A DNA stretch of 15,524 nucleotides from an uncultured Eubacteriales bacterium (GTDB lineage Bacteria; Bacillota; Clostridia; Oscillospirales; Acutalibacteraceae): the NCBI GenBank assembly GCA_934454845.1, contig CAKSGV010000027.1:1-15524 (forward strand), in the 5' to 3' direction. This document shows positions 1 through 7,121 of this stretch, piece by piece. Position numbers and translations under genes: made by a program. The first letter of the stretch is position 1, and every line of letters starts with the position of its first letter. The notes under the pieces were generated by a model that was not told the origin of the DNA, did not search any database, and saw only the letters and a list, made by a program, of their open reading frames with translations.

Positions 1-75
1 CTTGAAAATTCGGTCCGATTTTCCAACAAAGCAGGTTGTATCGCTTAAATACAACCCGCTTTGTCTACAGTCTGA
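1..75 (-). repeat. 75-bp palindromic repeat element, left copy
   Basis: This stretch is the reverse complement of 15449-15523 with a single difference (C at 57 where the other copy implies T). It contains two dyads. One is at 4-23 (GAAAATT CGG T CCG ATTTTC). The other is a long hairpin at 26-64, with 16-bp arms around a 7-nt loop and one A/C mismatch created by the C at 57. Read on the minus strand it lies directly behind atpC, the last gene of the ATP synthase operon. No open reading frame of note and no T-run follows either hairpin on the minus strand, so it is not a classical intrinsic terminator. It is most likely a dispersed palindromic repeat or small MITE-like unit; that other copies exist beyond the two here is inference. 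Confidence 0.85.
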
Positions 76-118
76 AACAGTCTGCCTCTTTAAAAAGAGG
101 TAGACTGTTTGATTTTTT
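75..118 (+). terminator. hairpin with T-run on the plus strand behind atpC
   Basis: Arms 75-90 and 95-110 pair over 16 positions (one G-T wobble) around a TAAA loop, followed on the plus strand by GA and six T. This has intrinsic-terminator form for transcripts arriving from the left, off the window. On the minus strand, the direction of the atp operon, the same hairpin sits 9 nt after the atpC stop but is followed by CAGACTG rather than a T-run. It could still stabilise the 3' end of the atp mRNA. Confidence 0.6.
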
Positions 119-119
119 A

Positions 120-530
120 TTACTGATTTGCGTTTCCTTTGACTCTAAGCCTTGCAATATTTTTTGCAAGCATAAGCTGAGTGGACTTATATTCTCTGTA
201 GCTCTGCTTTTGAAGCATAGCTTCTTTAGCCTCATCCGCGGCTATTTTTGCCCTTATTTCATCTATCTGATCGGGCCTTTCGGCGGAATCCGTGAGCACT
301 AAGACTTCGCCGTTTTCAATTTTGCAGAGTCCTGCGGAAACAGCTGCTATTTCATTGCTTGAACCGGGTTTTCTGTAAGTAAGAGTTCCCGGGACAAGAG
401 CGGTTATAGTATTGCTGTGGTCGGCCAGAATTCCATACTGCCCGGAGGATGTGGGAATTATCAGTGACTCACATTCCCCGTCATAAAAAGTTTTATCCGC
501 AGCAAGGATATGAACTTTAAAACTTTTCAT
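120..530 (-). CDS. atpC: F1 ATP synthase epsilon subunit
   Basis: This is the 136-residue epsilon subunit of the F1 central stalk. It binds gamma and the c-ring and can inhibit ATP hydrolysis through its C-terminal helices. The N-terminal beta-sandwich is recognisable (FKVHILAADKTFYDGE, the IIPTSSGQYGILADHS segment, and the VSAGLCKIENGEVLVLTDSAE stretch at about residues 64-84). It is followed by the expected Ala/Lys/Glu/Gln-rich helical hairpin, and the length is normal for the family. The ATG lies 5 nt after the atpD stop, with AAGGA in the end of atpD at suitable distance, so translation is probably coupled. It is the last gene of the operon. Nothing is unusual in the protein itself. Confidence 0.95.
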   Translation of the reverse strand: MKSFKVHILAADKTFYDGECESLIIPTSSGQYGILADHSNTITALVPGTLTYRKPGSSNEIAAVSAGLCKIENGEVLVLTDSAERPDQIDEIRAKIAADEAKEAMLQKQSYREYKSTQLMLAKNIARLRVKGNANQ

Positions 531-535
531 TTCAA

Positions 536-1933
536 TTATTCCTTTTCAAGTTCTTTTGCCTTTTTGATAACATCTTCAAATGTGCCGACATTATAAAAAG
601 CTGCTTCCGGATAAATATCCGCTTCTCCGCTCAAAATTGCTTTAAAACCCTTAACAGTTTCGCTTATGGGGACATAAACGCCTTTAATACCTGTAAACTT
701 TTCAGCAACGCTCATAGGCTGAGATAGAAATCTCTGCATTTTTCTTGCTCTTGTAACAGTGATTTTATCTTCTTCGGAAAGTTCGTCTATTCCCAAAATG
801 GCTATAATATCCTGAAGCTCGTTATATTTCTGCAAAGTCTCCTGAACTTTTCTTGCCACTTCATAATGCTCGGATCCCACAATATCTTCTTCAAGAATTC
901 TTGATGTGCTTGAAAGCGGATCAACAGCCGGATAAATTCCCTGCTCGGCTATTTTTCTGCTTAATACCGTGGTAGCATCAAGATGAGTAAAAGTAGTGGC
1001 AGGAGCAGGATCGGTAAGATCGTCTGCAGGGACATATACCGCCTGAACGGATGTAACGGAACCTTTTTTAGTGGAAGTTATCCTTTCCTGCAAAGCTCCC
1101 ATTTCGTCTGCAAGAGTAGGCTGATATCCGACTGCCGACGGCATTCTGCCGAGCAATGTGGATACCTCGCTGCCCGCCTGAACAAATCTGAAAATATTAT
1201 CGATAAAGAGCAAAACATCCTTATTCTGTTCTTCACGGAAATACTCAGCCATAGTAAGCCCTGAGAGGGCGACTCTCATTCTTACTCCCGGCGCCTCATT
1301 CATCTGACCGAACACAAGCGCTGTTTTATCAGAAACTCCGCTTTCTTTCATTTCATAAAAAAGGTCGTTACCCTCGCGGCTTCTTTCGCCGACTCCTGTG
1401 AAAACGGAATAGCCGCCGTGTTTTACCGCCACATTATGAATAAGCTCCTGAATAAGCACGGTCTTTCCTACTCCCGCGCCTCCGAAAAGACCTATCTTTC
1501 CGCCTTTTGGATAAGGCTCTAAAAGGTCGATAACTTTAATTCCGGTTTCAAGAATTTCAGCCGCCGGCTTCTGCTCATCGAAGCCGGGAGCCTTTCTGTG
1601 TATTTCCCATTTCGGAACGCTTTTATCAAGTTCCTCGCCGCCGTCGATAGGCTCGCCCAAAACATTGAACATACGCCCCAAAGTCGCGTCGCCCACAGGC
1701 ACGGAAATTCCGTGGCCCAAAGCGGTGACTTTCATACCCCTGGCAAGACCTTCGCTTGCTCCTAAAAGAATGCATCTGACAGTATCGTTGCCGATATGAG
1801 AAGCTACCTCCATTATTCTTTTTTCATTATCCAGCTCAACGCTTAAAGCTTCCTTGATTTTTGGAAGTTCTCTGTGAGGAAACCTGCAATCGATAACAGG
1901 TCCGGATATTTCCGATATTCTTCCCTTTATCAC
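536..1933 (-). CDS. atpD: F1 ATP synthase beta subunit (catalytic)
   Basis: This is the catalytic subunit of F1, which makes or hydrolyses ATP at the alpha/beta interfaces. At 465 residues it has the usual length. Visible motifs are the Walker A loop GGAGVGKT (residues 151-158), the GER(S)REGND segment with the catalytic Glu at about 183, the ALSGLTMAEYFR and LLFIDNIFRF Walker B region, and the DELSEED loop (IDELSEEDKITV) that contacts gamma. The start is GTG, overlapping the atpG stop as GTGA, with AAGGCGGA upstream inside atpG. This 4-nt overlap indicates translational coupling with gamma. Confidence 0.98.
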   Translation of the reverse strand: MIKGRISEISGPVIDCRFPHRELPKIKEALSVELDNEKRIMEVASHIGNDTVRCILLGASEGLARGMKVTALGHGISVPVGDATLGRMFNVLGEPIDGGEELDKSVPKWEIHRKAPGFDEQKPAAEILETGIKVIDLLEPYPKGGKIGLFGGAGVGKTVLIQELIHNVAVKHGGYSVFTGVGERSREGNDLFYEMKESGVSDKTALVFGQMNEAPGVRMRVALSGLTMAEYFREEQNKDVLLFIDNIFRFVQAGSEVSTLLGRMPSAVGYQPTLADEMGALQERITSTKKGSVTSVQAVYVPADDLTDPAPATTFTHLDATTVLSRKIAEQGIYPAVDPLSSTSRILEEDIVGSEHYEVARKVQETLQKYNELQDIIAILGIDELSEEDKITVTRARKMQRFLSQPMSVAEKFTGIKGVYVPISETVKGFKAILSGEADIYPEAAFYNVGTFEDVIKKAKELEKE

Positions 1934-2850
1934 TGAAGATCCGCCTTTCTGCCGATATTTTTCATTTTACTTTTTTTCTGCGCTTTGGCACCTGAGGAAA
2001 CCTCTGTTATTTCCTGCGTTATAGTTGCCTGCCTGAGACGGTTATACTCAACCGAAAGGTCGTTTAAAATTTCCTGCGCGTTTTGATTTGCGGAATTCAT
2101 AGCATTCATTCTTGAGCTTTGCTCAGAGCAAAAGCTGTCTATCAAAGCGCTGTAAATATATCCTGAAATATAGCTTGGTATTATATTATCAAGTACATCA
2201 TTCACAGACGGTGAAAATTCAAACGGATTTTCACCCGAAACATTTTCTCCTGAAGAAGAAAATGTTTTTTTATGAAAAGGCAGGAGCCTGAAATTTATAA
2301 CGCTTTCGAACATTCCGTTTTTTATATCAGTATAAATAACATAAATTTTCTGAGCCTCACCCTTATCATAAAGCTTAAGCAAAACCTGCGTTATTTCCCT
2401 TGCTCTTTGCATTGTTGGATTTTGAGCGGTGTAAATAAAACTCTGTTCAATAGGGATATTTCTATGCGCAAAGTATCTTCTGCCATACTCTCCAACGACA
2501 AAAAGCTTAGTATCTCTATGATAATTTAAAAGCTTTTCCGCCTCTTTAATAACATTTTGGTTATACATTCCGGCAAGGCCTTTATCGGCGGTTATAACCA
2601 AAGCGGCATAAGGCCCTTTTAGCTCAGGCATTCCCTCTTCAGGGTAAAAATACTTACTGTCAACCGTTTTCACATTTCTGAAAATTCGCTTTATCTCGAT
2701 TTGAAGCTCGTTAAAATAAGGCCTGGTTCTGTCAAGATCAGCCTTTGCCTTCCGCATTTTAGTAGAAGCGATAAGATACATAGCATTAGTTATTTTCTGC
2801 GTATCTTTAACGCTTTTAATATGGCTTTTTATTTCCTTTGCGTTTGCCAT
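1930..2850 (-). CDS. atpG: F1 ATP synthase gamma subunit
   Basis: This is the rotor shaft of F1. Its N-terminal helix (IKSHIKSVKDTQKITNAM, residues about 7-24) and C-terminal helix (SRMNAMNSANQNAQ through the conserved RQATITQEITEVSSGA) form the coiled coil inside the alpha3beta3 ring. Between them is the Rossmann-like domain with VITADKGLAGMYN. The protein is 306 residues, slightly long for the family (about 285-295), with the extra residues in a Ser/Glu-rich loop near 195-215 and a basic tail. The ATG is preceded by GTGAGGAT and lies 17 nt behind atpA. It overlaps atpD by 4 nt. Confidence 0.96.
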   Translation of the reverse strand: MANAKEIKSHIKSVKDTQKITNAMYLIASTKMRKAKADLDRTRPYFNELQIEIKRIFRNVKTVDSKYFYPEEGMPELKGPYAALVITADKGLAGMYNQNVIKEAEKLLNYHRDTKLFVVGEYGRRYFAHRNIPIEQSFIYTAQNPTMQRAREITQVLLKLYDKGEAQKIYVIYTDIKNGMFESVINFRLLPFHKKTFSSSGENVSGENPFEFSPSVNDVLDNIIPSYISGYIYSALIDSFCSEQSSRMNAMNSANQNAQEILNDLSVEYNRLRQATITQEITEVSSGAKAQKKSKMKNIGRKADLQ

Positions 2851-2867
2851 GTATCCTCACCGCCTTT

Positions 2868-4628
2868 TTATGATTTTTTAAGAAACTCTTTTGCCTTAGT
2901 TGCAATCAGTTTTGTATCTTCGTCTGAAAGCTCGCCTGTTTCGTCTATTTTATCGCAAAGACTTAACTGCGTGCTTTCAAAGTACTTAATGAGCTTATCT
3001 GCATAATCCGGAACCTCTTTTACAGGCACATCGGAAAATGCTTTTGAAAGCGCGGAAACAAGCAAAATTACCTGCTGATGCTCCTGATAAGGATGATATT
3101 GCTTTTGCTTTAGTAGCTGCATAAGGTCTTCGCCGTAATGAAGCTGTCTTTTAGTGGTTTCGTCAAGATCGCTCGAAAACTGCATAAAGACTTCCATTTC
3201 CCTATACTGTGCAAGATCAAGTCTAATTGCTCCGGTCGCTTTTTTCATAGCCTTTGTTTGAGCGGCGCCTCCGACTCTGGAAACAGAAAGTCCGACATTT
3301 ACTGCCGGTCTTTGGCCGGCAAAGAAAAGGTCGCTTTCGAGGAATATCTGACCGTCGGTTATAGAAATAATATTCGTGGGAATATAGGCGGATACATCCC
3401 CTGCCTGAGTTTCTACGATAGGAAGAGCAGTCATACTGCCCCCACCCAAATTTTCGCTTAAATGCGCCGATCTTTCAAGGAGCCTTGAATGGAGATAGAA
3501 TACATCTCCGGGATAAGCTTCTCTTCCCGGTGAGCGCTCAAGCAAAAGACTTAAAGTTCTGTAAGCTATTGCATGCTTTGAAAGATCGTCATAAACGATA
3601 AGGACATCTTTTCCGTTTTCCATAAAATATTCTGCAATAGCGCATCCGGAATAAGGAGCAATATATTGAAGCGGCGCGGAATCGCTTGCAGAGGCGTTTA
3701 CTATAACCGTGTAATACAAAGCGTCTTTTGATTTGAGAACTTCTGCAAGTTGAGCTACCGAAGATGCTTTCTGTCCGATAGCTACATACACGCAGATGAC
3801 ATTTTTGTCTTTCTGATTAAGGATAGTATCAAGTGCAATAGCCGTTTTACCGGTCTGCCTGTCGCCTATAATAAGTTCTCTTTGACCTCTGCCTATAGGA
3901 AACATAGAATCTATTGCAAGAAGTCCTGTTTCAAGCGGTTTGTTTACAGGCTGCCTGTCTATAATTCCAGGCGCCTTTTTCTCAATAGGATAGTAACCGT
4001 CTTCAAAAATAGGACCTTTACCGTCGATAGGCTCGCCTAATGCGTCAACAATTCTTCCGAGCATTTTTTTGCCCACGGGAACTCCGGCTGTTTTAAAGCT
4101 TCTTTTAACCAAGCTGCCCTCGGTTATTTCCTCTTCGTCGCCGAAAATAACGCAGCCTACACTGTCCTCTTTAAGGTCAAGCACCATTCCTTTTATTCCG
4201 TGCTCGAATATAAGTATTTCGCCGTACTTTACATTTTCAAGACCGCTTACTGTAGCAATTCCGTCACCGACGGTAAGAACAGAGCCTATCTCTTCGCTTT
4301 CGGCTGCAGGCTTGAAACTTTCGGCAGTTTCTTTTATCAAAGGAATTATTTTATCCTGATTTTTTATGGCGGCAAATATCTTTTCTTTAAGCTGTCTGCC
4401 TATTCCGGCAGGGCTCCAATCGATAATTTCCTCCGATACAAACTCGCCTGATTTTTTGCATATTTCGATTACAAATCCGTCTTTGTAATACTCATCTTTT
4501 AAAAAAGTAAGCTCGGATAAAGGACCGTATTTTTCTTCTAAGAAAGCTTTTAAATCCTCGGTTTGCTTAGTTTCGGGCTCTTTATAATATCTTATTCTTG
4601 CCCTAATAGGTAGATTTGTCAAAATCAT
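2868..4628 (-). CDS. atpA: F1 ATP synthase alpha subunit with delta-like N-terminal extension
   Basis: This is the non-catalytic nucleotide-binding subunit of F1. From about residue 110 onward it is a normal alpha subunit: VGDGIATVSGLENVKYGE, GVPVGKKMLGRIVDALG, P-loop GDRQTGKT (about 255-262) and the SMTALPIVETQAGDVSAYIP segment. The protein has 586 residues, about 85 more than the usual 500-510, all at the N-terminus. Residues about 24-85 follow the pattern of the C-terminal domain of F1 delta/OSCP: a helix (LKAFLEEKYG), beta strands (SELTFLKDEYYKDGFVIEI) and IDWSPAGIGRQLKEKI, comparable to the delta signature IDGSVRGRLERL. No separate atpH lies between atpF and atpA, where it normally would. 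ATG at 4628 is chosen, overlapping the atpF stop by 1 nt; an in-frame GTG at 4631 is also possible. Confidence 0.95.
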   Translation of the reverse strand: MILTNLPIRARIRYYKEPETKQTEDLKAFLEEKYGPLSELTFLKDEYYKDGFVIEICKKSGEFVSEEIIDWSPAGIGRQLKEKIFAAIKNQDKIIPLIKETAESFKPAAESEEIGSVLTVGDGIATVSGLENVKYGEILIFEHGIKGMVLDLKEDSVGCVIFGDEEEITEGSLVKRSFKTAGVPVGKKMLGRIVDALGEPIDGKGPIFEDGYYPIEKKAPGIIDRQPVNKPLETGLLAIDSMFPIGRGQRELIIGDRQTGKTAIALDTILNQKDKNVICVYVAIGQKASSVAQLAEVLKSKDALYYTVIVNASASDSAPLQYIAPYSGCAIAEYFMENGKDVLIVYDDLSKHAIAYRTLSLLLERSPGREAYPGDVFYLHSRLLERSAHLSENLGGGSMTALPIVETQAGDVSAYIPTNIISITDGQIFLESDLFFAGQRPAVNVGLSVSRVGGAAQTKAMKKATGAIRLDLAQYREMEVFMQFSSDLDETTKRQLHYGEDLMQLLKQKQYHPYQEHQQVILLVSALSKAFSDVPVKEVPDYADKLIKYFESTQLSLCDKIDETGELSDEDTKLIATKAKEFLKKS

Positions 4629-5107
4629 CACTCTTTTCCGGCGGTTTTCAAAAAGTCGTCAATTGCATCGCCGCTTTTTGCCGAAACCGCTTCATCAATA
4701 GCGTCGGAAACGATCTTTTCAATCTCGGCGTTAGCCTCGTTTAATATCTTTTCTTTTTCTTCCATTGCTTCCGATTTTGCGGATTCAATTATTTTCTGCT
4801 TTTGAGCCTCGGCTTTTAAAAGCTCCGATTCGGCGGATTTTTTGGCACTGTTTGCCGCCTCTGATTTAATTTTTTCAGCCTCGGCTTGTGCAAGCTCAAG
4901 CTTTTTTAAATACTCGGCTTCCTTTTCCTTGGCGCTTTTGAGTTTATCTGCGGCGTCTTCATCCATTTTTTTATAATACTCTGTTCTCTTATCCATAAAT
5001 TTCTTTACGGGTTTATAAAGCAAAAACCAAAGTCCGCCTGCGAGTATTATAAAATTGAAAATATGAAGCAATATCTGCTGCCAATCGATATTTAAAGGGA
5101 TACTCAT
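4628..5107 (-). CDS. atpF: Fo ATP synthase b subunit
   Basis: This is the peripheral-stalk b subunit, one membrane helix plus a long helical coiled coil that ties the a subunit to the top of F1. It has 159 residues. Residues about 9-30 form the transmembrane segment (ILLHIFNFIILAGGLWFLLY), followed by KPVKKFMDKR, typical of b, then about 110 residues rich in Ala, Glu and Lys. The C-terminus (AIDDFLK) resembles the part of b that normally meets delta. It starts with ATG behind AAGGTGGAGAT and follows atpE by 15 nt. The length is ordinary, so this is not a b-delta fusion of the mycobacterial type. Its delta-contacting end would here have to meet the extension on AtpA. Confidence 0.95.
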   Translation of the reverse strand: MSIPLNIDWQQILLHIFNFIILAGGLWFLLYKPVKKFMDKRTEYYKKMDEDAADKLKSAKEKEAEYLKKLELAQAEAEKIKSEAANSAKKSAESELLKAEAQKQKIIESAKSEAMEEKEKILNEANAEIEKIVSDAIDEAVSAKSGDAIDDFLKTAGKE

Positions 5108-5122
5108 TTTATCTCCACCTTT

Positions 5123-5503
5123 TTACAGAACAAATATGACAAGTATCGCAATAATCAAAGCATAAATAATAGCTGTTTCGATAAATACAAGGCCGAGCAT
5201 AAGGCTGGTTCTTATCTTGCCCTCCGCTTCAGGCTGACGGGAAATTCCCTCTACAGACTTTGAAATTGCAAGAGCCATTCCGATAGCGCCGCTTGCCGCA
5301 ACTATACCTATACAAACAGCCGCGGCTATCGCTTTAGAGGCTGTTGTATTATCCTCTTCCTGTGACGACTGCGAGGTTGTGACCGCAGTTTCGCTTTGCT
5401 CTGAAGAGGTATCGGTTGCAGCAAAAGCTGAAATACCTGCAAATACGCAGATGATCATTGCAAATAGGACTGTAAGTAATGATTTTTTTAACTCTTTTTT
5501 CAT
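5123..5503 (-). CDS. atpE: Fo ATP synthase c subunit with N-terminal signal peptide-like extension
   Basis: This is the proteolipid of the rotor ring. The C-terminal 70 residues are a standard c hairpin: Gly/Ala-rich helix (about 57-85), polar loop with RQP (89-91) and second helix with the ion-binding Glu109 in FIETAIIYAL. At 126 residues it is about 45-50 longer than usual. The extra part begins with a basic, hydrophobic segment ending in ISAFA-A, which looks like a signal peptide with an Ala-X-Ala site near residue 28. A linker of about 28 residues rich in Ser, Thr, Gln and Glu follows (29-56). If cleaved, the linker would lie on the outer side ahead of helix 1. The ATG is preceded by CGGAGGAAAA, which supports the long form. 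Thr follows the key Glu, but the helix-1 Gln of Na+-binding c subunits appears to be Met76. Confidence 0.92.
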   Translation of the reverse strand: MKKELKKSLLTVLFAMIICVFAGISAFAATDTSSEQSETAVTTSQSSQEEDNTTASKAIAAAVCIGIVAASGAIGMALAISKSVEGISRQPEAEGKIRTSLMLGLVFIETAIIYALIIAILVIFVL

Positions 5504-5527
5504 AATATTTTCCTCCGGAATGAAAAT

Positions 5528-6349
5528 TTAATTTTTTGATTTTATTTTTTTAACAGAAGGCTTTGAAACCTCACCGTAGAAAAGAGCTGTCAGCATTGTT
5601 AAAACATAGGTTTGAATAAGTGCATGAAGCAGTGTGAACATCACACCGACAGCCACCGGCAGAACAAAGCTTAAATTTATCGAATAATATACAAGTTCTG
5701 TTACAAGCAGACCGCTGAGCAATGCACCGAACAGTCTGAAACTCATTGAAATCGGAAGAGAAAATTCTTTTAAGCTTTTTCCTATTCCTTTTATACCGTT
5801 GCCTGCAATCGAGCCTCCTATTATCATAAGATATGAGAAAACTCCGAGCGCTATAGCAGCATTAATATCCGAGAGGGGCGCAGGCAAAGATATCGATCTT
5901 CCTTCTGTGGTAACATCCTGCAAACCGAACAGCTCAAACAAAGTTCCCATAAAAATATAAGTTCCTGCCGAAAATACATAAGCGCCTAAGAAAACATTTC
6001 TGTGAGGGCTGTTTGATTTAGCGAGATTATCAAAAAAACCCACAGCCTCTTCAAGCAAAAGCTGAAACTTCCCGGGAATAAGTTTAAATCGCGGAATCAC
6101 AAAAATTCTTATCAGCAATGCCGAAACAAGTAATATCCCCGTAACCGTAACCGCGGAAATAAACGACGGATTAACATCTTTTAAACCGAAAAAACTGATT
6201 TTATTGGTTTCGTGCAAAACGGCATCGCGCATAACCTCTTTTATCGATTCCTTTTCTCCGGCAGATTTACCGATGAGCAGTGCAAGAAAAGCAAACAACA
6301 CTATACTGAAAATCCAAATCAAAAAACCGATTGTTTTTTTCTTTTTCAT
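5528..6349 (-). CDS. atpB: Fo ATP synthase a subunit
   Basis: This is the stator membrane subunit that forms the ion half-channels next to the c-ring. The polytopic protein shows the essential Arg in SMSFRLFG (Arg205 counted from this start). It also has the following helix with LIQTYVLTMLTALFYG, where Gln246 aligns with Gln252 of the E. coli protein. The usual Asn after RLFG is Ala here. The first membrane helix (residues about 6-26) is preceded by MKKKK. AGGA is 9 nt from the ATG at 6349 but only 3 nt from an in-frame ATG at 6355, so 6349 is preferred. The DUF1275 stop codon TAG directly abuts the 6355 ATG, so the two genes are tightly linked. No atpI is present upstream. Confidence 0.95.
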   Translation of the reverse strand: MKKKKTIGFLIWIFSIVLFAFLALLIGKSAGEKESIKEVMRDAVLHETNKISFFGLKDVNPSFISAVTVTGILLVSALLIRIFVIPRFKLIPGKFQLLLEEAVGFFDNLAKSNSPHRNVFLGAYVFSAGTYIFMGTLFELFGLQDVTTEGRSISLPAPLSDINAAIALGVFSYLMIIGGSIAGNGIKGIGKSLKEFSLPISMSFRLFGALLSGLLVTELVYYSINLSFVLPVAVGVMFTLLHALIQTYVLTMLTALFYGEVSKPSVKKIKSKN

Positions 6350-6355
6350 AAGCAT

Positions 6356-7027
6356 CTATCCTTTCTTTACAAACATTATATTAAAGCTTACTGCTAAAAA
6401 CAAGCAGCAAATCCAAATTGCTTTTTTCCCTATGATTCTCGTTACACAGCACCCTATCCCTGCTCCGACGGCAAAAATCAAAATAACGGAAAAATAAATC
6501 AATGCCTTTTTGATAAAATGCTTTTCCCCTGTTTTTATATAAGTTATTAAGGCCTCGGTTGCATTTCTCATATTGCCTATACACATTGTGCTGGCATAAA
6601 CATGGCCTCTTACAGTCGGAAAAGTTTGAATCTGCATTGCGCAAACAAATGAAACTATCGCATTCGCGCTTAAATCAAACTTATGCGGCATAAATCCCAC
6701 CGAAAACAGAAAAATTATTTCAAATAAAAGGACAGTCTGCCTCCAGTGAAGCTTCTTGGAATACTTAAAATAAATTTTCATAACTTCCGCGGCAGCCGTT
6801 CCGATTAAGAAAAATAGAATAGGCACAAAATATTTTAGACTCGATTTAATCTCGCCCTTAAAAAGACCGGTGGAAAGCAGAACTATATTTCCTGTCTGAG
6901 CATTGGCAAAAACTCCGCCTCTTGAGCAATAAGTGTAAGCATCTTGAAATCCACCGGAAAGAATAATAAATACAGCTGTTATAAAAGCTTCCGACATCTG
7001 AGTTTCTTTATGCTTTGTTGTTTCCAA
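6356..7027 (-). CDS. DUF1275/YoaK-family membrane protein heading the atp operon
   Basis: This is a 223-residue polytopic membrane protein. The DUF1275 (YoaK) family signature is clear: LSGGFQDAYTYCSRGG at about residues 23-38 followed by FANAQTGNIVLL. A second characteristic segment is MQIQTFPTVRGHVYASTMCIGN near 130-152, followed by more membrane helices. The biochemical role of this family is not established to my knowledge. The start is TTG at 7027, chosen because GGAGG lies 9 nt upstream; the first in-frame ATG (codon 11) has no ribosome binding site. Its stop abuts atpB, so it occupies the place where atpI often stands. Co-transcription with the ATP synthase is likely; a functional link is only inferred. 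Confidence 0.88.
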   Translation of the reverse strand: METTKHKETQMSEAFITAVFIILSGGFQDAYTYCSRGGVFANAQTGNIVLLSTGLFKGEIKSSLKYFVPILFFLIGTAAAEVMKIYFKYSKKLHWRQTVLLFEIIFLFSVGFMPHKFDLSANAIVSFVCAMQIQTFPTVRGHVYASTMCIGNMRNATEALITYIKTGEKHFIKKALIYFSVILIFAVGAGIGCCVTRIIGKKAIWICCLFLAVSFNIMFVKKG

Positions 7028-7071
7028 ATTTATCCGCCTCCAAGTCCTCTTTTGCCTATTATATAATGTGC

Positions 7072-7100
7072 TTGACTTTTCGGAATATTAGTATTATAAT
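7072..7100 (+). promoter_or_regulatory. sigma-70-type promoter for lysR
   Basis: TTGACT at 7072-7077 and TATAAT at 7095-7100 are separated by exactly 17 bp. Transcription would start near 7107 and give a leader of about 78 nt before the lysR ATG at 7185. The -10 element overlaps that of the opposing promoter for the DUF1275-atp operon. Confidence 0.8.
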
Positions 7101-7121
7101 TCAAAAGCAAATATATGTAAA
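7093..7121 (-). promoter_or_regulatory. sigma-70-type promoter for DUF1275-atpBEFAGDC
   Basis: On the minus strand TTTACA (7121-7116) and TATAAT (7098-7093) are separated by 17 bp, placing the start near 7086 and leaving a leader of about 60 nt before the TTG start at 7027. Its -10 and that of the lysR promoter are both contained in the 8 bp ATTATAAT at 7093-7100. RNA polymerase cannot occupy both promoters at once. Confidence 0.75.

Noticed and set aside
36..302. 88-codon plus-strand open frame at the left edge
   Set aside because: It runs through the repeat, the hairpin and the antisense of atpC, and has no ribosome binding site or recognisable protein features.
983..4451. Several plus-strand open frames of 80-107 codons opposite the atp genes
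   Set aside because: They are shadows of conserved minus-strand genes, without ribosome binding sites or family motifs.
4628..5107. b-delta fusion as in mycobacteria
   Set aside because: AtpF has a normal length of 159 residues and ends without a delta domain; the delta-like part is on AtpA.
120..7027. Na+-pumping N-ATPase operon, suggested by the lack of delta
   Set aside because: N-ATPase operons have the order atpD-C-Q-R-B-E-F-A-G with beta and epsilon first. Here the order is the standard B-E-F-A-G-D-C, and no atpQ or atpR is present.
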